Positions 58,627-64,000 of a stretch of 64,000 nucleotides of DNA are shown in pieces. The notes beneath the pieces are model-generated. The model did not search any database. It was not told the origin of the DNA and saw nothing but the letters and a program-made list of their open reading frames with translations. A program made the translations under genes and the position numbers. Position 1 is the stretch's first letter, and each line of letters opens with the position of its first letter. The DNA comes from Streptococcus mitis subsp. hohhotensis (GTDB lineage Bacteria > Bacillota > Bacilli > Lactobacillales > Streptococcaceae): contig NZ_JPFZ01000009.1 in the NCBI RefSeq assembly GCF_000722775.1, positions 310,001 through 374,000 of the forward strand. Reading direction: 5' to 3'.

Positions 58627-59268
58627 ATGTCTTATTTGTTTGAGATATTACCGAGTTTATTGAGCGGTGCAAGCATGACTTTACAGGTTTTTGCACTGGT
58701 CTTGATTTTTTCTATTCCCTTGGGCGTTTTAATTGCCTTTGCCTTGCAAGTCCATTGGAAGCTCCTCCATCATCTGATTAACATTTATATTTGGATCATG
58801 CGGGGTACACCTTTGCTTTTGCAATTGATTTTTATTTATTATGTGCTCCCAAGTATTGGGATCCGTTTAGACCGCCTTCCTGCAGCCATTATTGCCTTTG
58901 TTCTGAATTATGCGGCTTACTTTGCTGAAATCTTTCGTGGGGGGATTGATACCATTCCTAAAGGTCAATATGAGGCTGCCAAGGTCTTGAAGTTTAGTCC
59001 CTTTGACACAGTGCGCTATATTATTTTGCCCCAAGTGACCAAGATTGTTCTTCCTAGTGTTTTTAATGAGGTTATGAGTTTGGTCAAGGATACTTCTCTG
59101 GTCTATGCTCTAGGAATTTCAGACCTCATCTTGGCTAGTCGAACAGCTGCCAACCGTGACGCTAGCCTGGTTCCCATGTTCTTGGCAGGTGCTATTTACT
59201 TGATTTTGATTGGGATTGTGACCATTCTTGCCAAAAAAGTTGAGAAGAAGTACAGTTACTATAGATAG
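58627..59268 (+). CDS. Polar amino-acid ABC transporter permease
   Basis: A 213-residue membrane permease of the HisM/GlnP type, with about five hydrophobic segments. It has the RGTPLLLQLIFIYYVLP region and the permease loop EIFRGGIDTIPKGQYEAAKVL, which contacts the ATPase. It is the first gene of a three-gene transporter with the ATPase and binding lipoprotein. The substrate is likely glutamine or another polar amino acid but is not determined. Confidence 0.92.
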   Translation: MSYLFEILPSLLSGASMTLQVFALVLIFSIPLGVLIAFALQVHWKLLHHLINIYIWIMRGTPLLLQLIFIYYVLPSIGIRLDRLPAAIIAFVLNYAAYFAEIFRGGIDTIPKGQYEAAKVLKFSPFDTVRYIILPQVTKIVLPSVFNEVMSLVKDTSLVYALGISDLILASRTAANRDASLVPMFLAGAIYLILIGIVTILAKKVEKKYSYYR

Positions 59269-59277
59269 GAGGCTACC

Positions 59278-59907
59278 ATGTTAGAATTACGAAATATCAA
59301 TAAGGGATTTGGTGAAAAGCAAATTTTGTCCAATTTCAGTTTAAGAATTCCTGAAAAGCAAATCCTAGCTATCGTTGGGCCTTCTGGTGGAGGTAAGACA
59401 ACTCTCTTACGTATGCTTGCAGGTCTTGAAACCATTGATTCAGGGCAAATCTTTTATAATGGAGAACCTTTAGAGCTGGATGAATTGGAGAAGCGGAATC
59501 TACTGGGATTTGTCTTCCAAGATTTTCAACTGTTCCCTCATTTATCAGTTCTGGACAATTTGACCTTATCTCCTGTAAAAACCATGGGAATGAAGCAGGA
59601 TGAGGCTGAGCAGAAGGCGCGAGGTCTTTTGGAACAATTAGGACTGGCAGGACATGCAGATGCCTATCCTTTCTCACTATCTGGTGGGCAAAAGCAACGG
59701 GTGGCCTTGGCGCGTGCTATGATGATTGACCCAGAAATCATTGGCTACGATGAACCAACTTCGGCCCTAGATCCAGAATTACGCTTGGAAGTGGAAAAAC
59801 TGATCTTGCAAAATAGGGAACTTGGCATGACCCAGATTGTGGTTACCCACGATTTGCAGTTTGCTGAAAATATCGCAGATCAGATTCTCAAGGTTGAGCC
59901 CAAGTAG
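59278..59907 (+). CDS. Polar amino-acid ABC transporter ATP-binding protein
   Basis: A 209-residue ATPase of the GlnQ type. It shows Walker A IVGPSGGGKTTLLRML, the Q-loop FVFQDFQLFPHLSVL, signature SLSGGQKQRVALARAM, Walker B IIGYDEPTSALDP and switch VVTHD. It is shorter than typical 240-residue GlnQ proteins but all motifs are intact. It starts 9 bp after the permease; the binding-protein gene follows. Confidence 0.93.
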   Translation: MLELRNINKGFGEKQILSNFSLRIPEKQILAIVGPSGGGKTTLLRMLAGLETIDSGQIFYNGEPLELDELEKRNLLGFVFQDFQLFPHLSVLDNLTLSPVKTMGMKQDEAEQKARGLLEQLGLAGHADAYPFSLSGGQKQRVALARAMMIDPEIIGYDEPTSALDPELRLEVEKLILQNRELGMTQIVVTHDLQFAENIADQILKVEPK

Positions 59908-59916
59908 GAGGTGCCA

Positions 59917-60756
59917 ATGACTAATAAGAAAATTGCTTTGGTATTGGTTTCGCTCCTGACTCTCTTTTTAACAGCTTGTACTCAGAAGGCTAGCGATCCA
60001 AAGCAGGATAACTGGTATAAGTATCAAGAGCAAGGCAGTATAACCATTGGTTTTGACAATACCTTTGTACCCATGGGATTTGAAGAAAAGAATGGCCAAT
60101 ATACGGGCTTTGATATTGACTTAGCACAAGCAGTTTCTGAAAAATTAGGTTTTAAGGTGCAATTTCAGCCAATTGACTGGGATATGAAGGAGACGGAACT
60201 GCAAAATGGAACTATAGATGCCATCTGGAATGGCTATTCTGCCACTGATGAACGCCGAGAGAAGGTTGCCTTTAGCATTCCATATATGGAAAATCAGCAA
60301 GTTCTGGTTGCGAAGAAAAGCCAGCAAATTCATTCAGTAGAGAATATGAAGGATAAGACCTTGGGAGCCCAAGCCGGTTCCTCTGGTTATTTAGACTTTG
60401 AAGCCCAGCCAGATTTATTGAAAAATCGTGTCAAAGACCAGAAGGCCAATCAGTACCAGAGTTTTAATGAGGCCTTGATTGACTTAAAGAATGATCGGAT
60501 TGATGCCTTGTTGATTGACCGAGTGTATGCTAATTACTATCTTCAGTCTGAGGGGATATTAAATGACTATAATGTCTTTTCAGCTGGATTTGAAAGTGAA
60601 TCTTTTGCAGTAGGAGTTAGACCAGCTGACAAAAGATTACTACAAGCTTTAAACCAAGCTTTTGTTCAACTATACCAAGAAGGGAAGTTCCAGGAAATCA
60701 GCCAAAAATGGTTTGGAGAAGATGTGGCAACTAAAGAAGTGAAAAGTAGAGATTGA
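59917..60756 (+). CDS. Amino-acid ABC transporter substrate-binding lipoprotein
   Basis: A 279-residue binding protein. The signal peptide ends in the lipobox LTAC (Cys21), so it is membrane-anchored. The mature part has the SBP_bac_3 fold: ITIGFDNTFVPMGFEEKNGQ, then FDIDLAQAVSEKLGFKV and IWNGYSATDERREKVAFS. An earlier GTG at 59911 overlaps the AGGAGG ribosome site, so the ATG at 59917 is preferred. It completes the transporter; its stop lies inside the terminator stem. Confidence 0.93.
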   Translation: MTNKKIALVLVSLLTLFLTACTQKASDPKQDNWYKYQEQGSITIGFDNTFVPMGFEEKNGQYTGFDIDLAQAVSEKLGFKVQFQPIDWDMKETELQNGTIDAIWNGYSATDERREKVAFSIPYMENQQVLVAKKSQQIHSVENMKDKTLGAQAGSSGYLDFEAQPDLLKNRVKDQKANQYQSFNEALIDLKNDRIDALLIDRVYANYYLQSEGILNDYNVFSAGFESESFAVGVRPADKRLLQALNQAFVQLYQEGKFQEISQKWFGEDVATKEVKSRD

Positions 60757-60778
60757 GTTTTTACTCAGTCTCTTTTTT
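60749..60778 (+). terminator. Terminator after the transporter operon
   Basis: GAGATTGAGT (60749-60758) pairs with ACTCAGTCTC (60763-60772, one G-U pair), followed by six T residues. Confidence 0.85.
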
Positions 60779-60783
60779 GCATC

Positions 60784-60812
60784 AAAAAATCCTCTGACAA
60801 GAGCCAGAGGAT
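60784..60812 (-). terminator. Terminator for lysS (minus strand)
   Basis: ATCCTCTG (60789-60796) and CAGAGGAT (60805-60812) form a stem with an A run on the plus strand before it, that is, a T run after it in lysS transcripts. It lies beyond the BOX element, so the BOX would be transcribed as the lysS 3' untranslated region. Confidence 0.8.
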
Positions 60813-60820
60813 AAGAGCTT

Positions 60821-60923
60821 ATACTCAATGAAAATCAAAGAGCAAACTAGGAAGCTAGCCGCAGGCTGTACTTGAGTACGGCAAGGCAACGCTGACGTGG
60901 TTTGAAGAGATTTTCGAAGAGTA

Positions 60924-60924
<1 letters not shown>
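60821..60924 (-). repeat. BOX element, A-C form (104 bp)
   Basis: In minus-strand orientation it starts ATACTCTTCGAAAATC at 60924 and ends GAGTAT at 60821. The core CGTCAGCGTTGCCTTGCCGTACTCAAG differs slightly from the other A-C copy, and boxB is missing. Its first base is the last base of the lysS stop codon, exactly as for tehB, and both elements point the same way relative to the gene. Confidence 0.93.
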
Positions 60925-62423
<1,499 letters not shown>

Positions 62424-62520
62424 CTAGTTTTACTCAAAATTGAATACGATGAGTCATTTTTTGCGATACTTCCATTTTATCATAAATAAGCAAGAAATTC
62501 ACGGATAATCTTTCAAAACT

Positions 62521-62550
62521 AAAAAGAACTTGACGCTATAATCAAGTTCT
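62521..62550 (-). terminator. Terminator for the histidine-phosphatase gene (minus strand)
   Basis: AGAACTTGA (62525-62533) and TCAAGTTCT (62542-62550) form a perfect stem; the A run at 62521-62525 is the T tract on the minus strand. Confidence 0.8.
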
Positions 62551-62551
62551 G

Positions 62552-63169
62552 TTATTGATAGGAAGTATCATTCCAAGTATCGAGAGTAAATGTTTCAAAA
62601 TCATGGGTTTCTAGAATGGTTAGGCTGGCATTTGCTAGACCGCCATCTTTACGAAGAAGTGGTTCTTTATAACCTATAAGAGTACGAAGACTGGCAGTAA
62701 GATTGGCGCCATGACCGACAATTAGAATACGCTCAGCAGGACTATCTTTTAATGATTTGATAAATTGGATGGTCCGTTGTGTTGTGCTATAGAGGGATTC
62801 GGCGCCAAACATTTGAGTGTCAAATTGAGCAAGATTAGATCGGAAAGCCTGGATTTGTTGTGGGTAAATAGCTTCCAAGGTTGCGATTTTCAAACCTTCT
62901 AATTTCCCCAGTTGCCATTCACGAAGATTAGAAACACTTTCTAAAGGACAGGGGCTCTGGAGTTGACTTTGGATAATTTCAGCAGATTTGACCGCTCGAG
63001 GTAAATCACTTGAATATATCTGATCAAAAGGAATTTCCTTGAGATACTGGCCTAGTCGTTTTAGGGTGTCAATGGATTCAGGAAGAAGGGGAGAGTCTCC
63101 ACTAGCACCTTGAAAACGACCTTCTTGGTTCCAGACAGTACGGCCGTGGCGGACAAAGTAGAGTTTCAT
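62552..63169 (-). CDS. Histidine phosphatase (phosphoglycerate mutase-like)
   Basis: A 205-residue member of the histidine phosphatase superfamily. The catalytic RHG motif is in KLYFVRHGRTVWNQEGRFQG with His8; the second histidine is in ILIVGHGANL. It resembles the GpmB-like and broad-specificity phosphatases; a true glycolytic mutase role is doubtful. It overlaps the upstream YbaK-type gene by one base, so they are likely co-transcribed, and is followed by a terminator. Confidence 0.88.
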   Translation of the reverse strand: MKLYFVRHGRTVWNQEGRFQGASGDSPLLPESIDTLKRLGQYLKEIPFDQIYSSDLPRAVKSAEIIQSQLQSPCPLESVSNLREWQLGKLEGLKIATLEAIYPQQIQAFRSNLAQFDTQMFGAESLYSTTQRTIQFIKSLKDSPAERILIVGHGANLTASLRTLIGYKEPLLRKDGGLANASLTILETHDFETFTLDTWNDTSYQ

Positions 63170-63651
63170 TACTTGCTGTCCTCCAAAATATCTGCAAAGT
63201 CAGCTTTTACAAAGCTAGCTAAGTCTTGGGGAGAGACTATAATGCTGTGACCAACTTCCCCAGCGGAGACAATCATTTGATCCAAGTCTAGAGCAATTTT
63301 ATCGATAAAAATGGGATAATTGTGTTTCTGACGAATTCCGACAGGATTATTGGCTCCATGAATATAACCTGTTGTCTTTTCCAAGTCCTTTTGTGGAATC
63401 ATGCTCACTTTTTTATTGCCAGAAATTTTGGCTAGTTTCTTTTCAGACAAGTGTTGGGTGATAGGTACAATTCCAATAATTGGTCCTGTTTTATCTCCCA
63501 AAAGAGCCAAGGTTTTGAAAATCTGATCTCGTTCATAATCTTGAGGAAGCTCTCCTTCCAGGGCATTGATTTGAATCCCCTGATGTGGGATACCTGCTTT
63601 AGACAGGATTTGTTCCACCAATGTTTTTTTGATTTTAACTTTTTTTGCCAT
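63169..63651 (-). CDS. YbaK/EbsC-family Cys-tRNA(Pro) deacylase
   Basis: A 160-residue YbaK-family protein. Its relatives hydrolyse cysteine from mischarged tRNA-Pro. It has GDKTGPIIGIVPITQHLSEK, and the family motifs KVSMIPQKDLEKTTGYIHG and ISPQDL-like near the end (IIVSPQDLASFVKA). The start is MAKKVKIKKTLVEQIL with no strong ribosome site; it overlaps by one base with the preceding gene on the minus strand. Confidence 0.88.
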   Translation of the reverse strand: MAKKVKIKKTLVEQILSKAGIPHQGIQINALEGELPQDYERDQIFKTLALLGDKTGPIIGIVPITQHLSEKKLAKISGNKKVSMIPQKDLEKTTGYIHGANNPVGIRQKHNYPIFIDKIALDLDQMIVSAGEVGHSIIVSPQDLASFVKADFADILEDSK

Positions 63652-64000
63652 TATTTATACTTATCCTCCAATTGGCTCATCCAAATACCAAGCCATATTC
63701 CCAGTGCAAAGAAGAAGGCGATGATGACATACCCAACAAGAGAAAGGCCAGTGTATTGGATACTTTCAGCGTTTCCTGCATTTGGAATCAAGATCAAAAG
63801 AGTACTTGATAAGACGATTCCGATGATGAAATGATAGACGCGTGAGTGGTAGTTATTTAAGGCATAATCCATCAATTTTGAAAAAATGATGAGAGTTGCA
63901 CCTGCTCCAATTCCAATTGGAAAGAAGGTTCCCAAGAGATCAAAGGTTTTAAAACCTGTCAGCATAGGAGCATAGAGGCCCAAAATCAAAAGTAGATTCG
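63651..64000 (-). CDS. DUF368 membrane protein, C-terminal part
   Basis: The last 116 residues of a membrane protein whose start lies beyond the right edge; the open frame continues through 64000. Hydrophobic segments and PIGIGAGATLIIFSKLMDYA and YHSRVYHFIIGIVLSS fit DUF368, a family linked to undecaprenyl phosphate recycling (PopT) in recent work. Its stop overlaps the YbaK-type start by one base. Confidence 0.8.
   Translation of the reverse strand, partial: NLLLILGLYAPMLTGFKTFDLLGTFFPIGIGAGATLIIFSKLMDYALNNYHSRVYHFIIGIVLSSTLLILIPNAGNAESIQYTGLSLVGYVIIAFFFALGIWLGIWMSQLEDKYK

Overview
The window is a densely packed, low-GC Gram-positive chromosome segment from a Mitis-group Streptococcus very close to S. 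pneumoniae, S. pseudopneumoniae and S. mitis. Evidence: three pneumococcal-type BOX elements, two choline-binding cell-wall proteins (CbpE/Pce and LytB), SigX competence boxes (TACGAATA) before comEA and coiA, and pneumococcal protein lengths and gene order within blocks. There is no rRNA, tRNA, CRISPR array, prophage, transposase or complete mobile element. It is almost entirely core genome; the unusual content is in the leaders, repeats, gene junctions and one broken essential gene.

Layout. 1-490: start of a minus-strand Gfo/Idh/MocA oxidoreductase and a 406-bp gap with repeated AACTTCCA hairpins. 490-2441: a YoaK-like membrane protein, then rplU-prp-rpmA (L21, the protease that trims L27, and L27), with a BOX-like palindrome in the rplU leader. 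2768-7562: a small lipoprotein, a LysR regulator, lspA, rluD and cbpE. 7663-10845: proline synthesis (proBAC). 10961-13722: tmk-holB-yabA-rsmI, with holB frameshifted. 13958-19498: trmFO (unusual repeat-bearing leader), pyrH, frr, cvfB, yozE, phoH and an acetyltransferase. 19565-22436: comEA-comEC DNA uptake. 22665-23830: infC-rpmI-rplT behind an L20-type leader. 23889-26267: a glyoxalase-like protein and pyrK-pyrD behind a PyrR attenuator. 26366-29945: lytB, a BOX element and convergent pavA. 30050-38683: ybeY-dgkA-era-mutM-coaE-pmrA-rpmG-secG-rnr-smpB-tehB, largely with overlapping or abutting genes. 38683-43356: BOX, coiA, pepF, a trmR-like methyltransferase and prsA. 43518-47462: ftsW and ppc. 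47530-50578: a T-box-controlled trpXYZ-type tryptophan ABC transporter. 50669-53885: dnaG-rpoD-DUF59. 54001-58323: the glycolipid glycosyltransferases cpoA and alMGS, two tiny membrane proteins, obgE and a 51-aa ORF. 58627-60756: a polar amino-acid ABC transporter. 60924-64000, minus strand: lysS, a histidine phosphatase, a YbaK-type deacylase and the end of a DUF368 gene.

Most genes serve growth: ribosome assembly and translation (L21, L27, L33, L35, L20, IF3, Frr, Era, YbeY, RsmI, RluD, TrmFO, SmpB, LysS, ObgE), nucleotide and DNA metabolism (Tmk, PyrH, PyrK/D, DnaG, clamp loader, MutM), the envelope (LspA, FtsW, LytB, CbpE, CpoA/alMGS, PrsA) and natural transformation (ComEA, ComEC, CoiA). 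Four leaders sense a pathway product: a probable L20 leader, PyrR/UMP, a T-box (tRNA, presumably Trp) and possibly L21.

I found no clearly new multi-gene system. The best leads are the holB frameshift, two BOX elements whose first base is the last base of a stop codon, the BOX-like palindrome in the rplU leader, the tandem repeats in the trmFO leader, a tiny Trp-containing ORF after the T-box, a terminator inside trpXYZ, palindromes over the lysR and dnaG promoters, and a predicted leaderless cpoA transcript.
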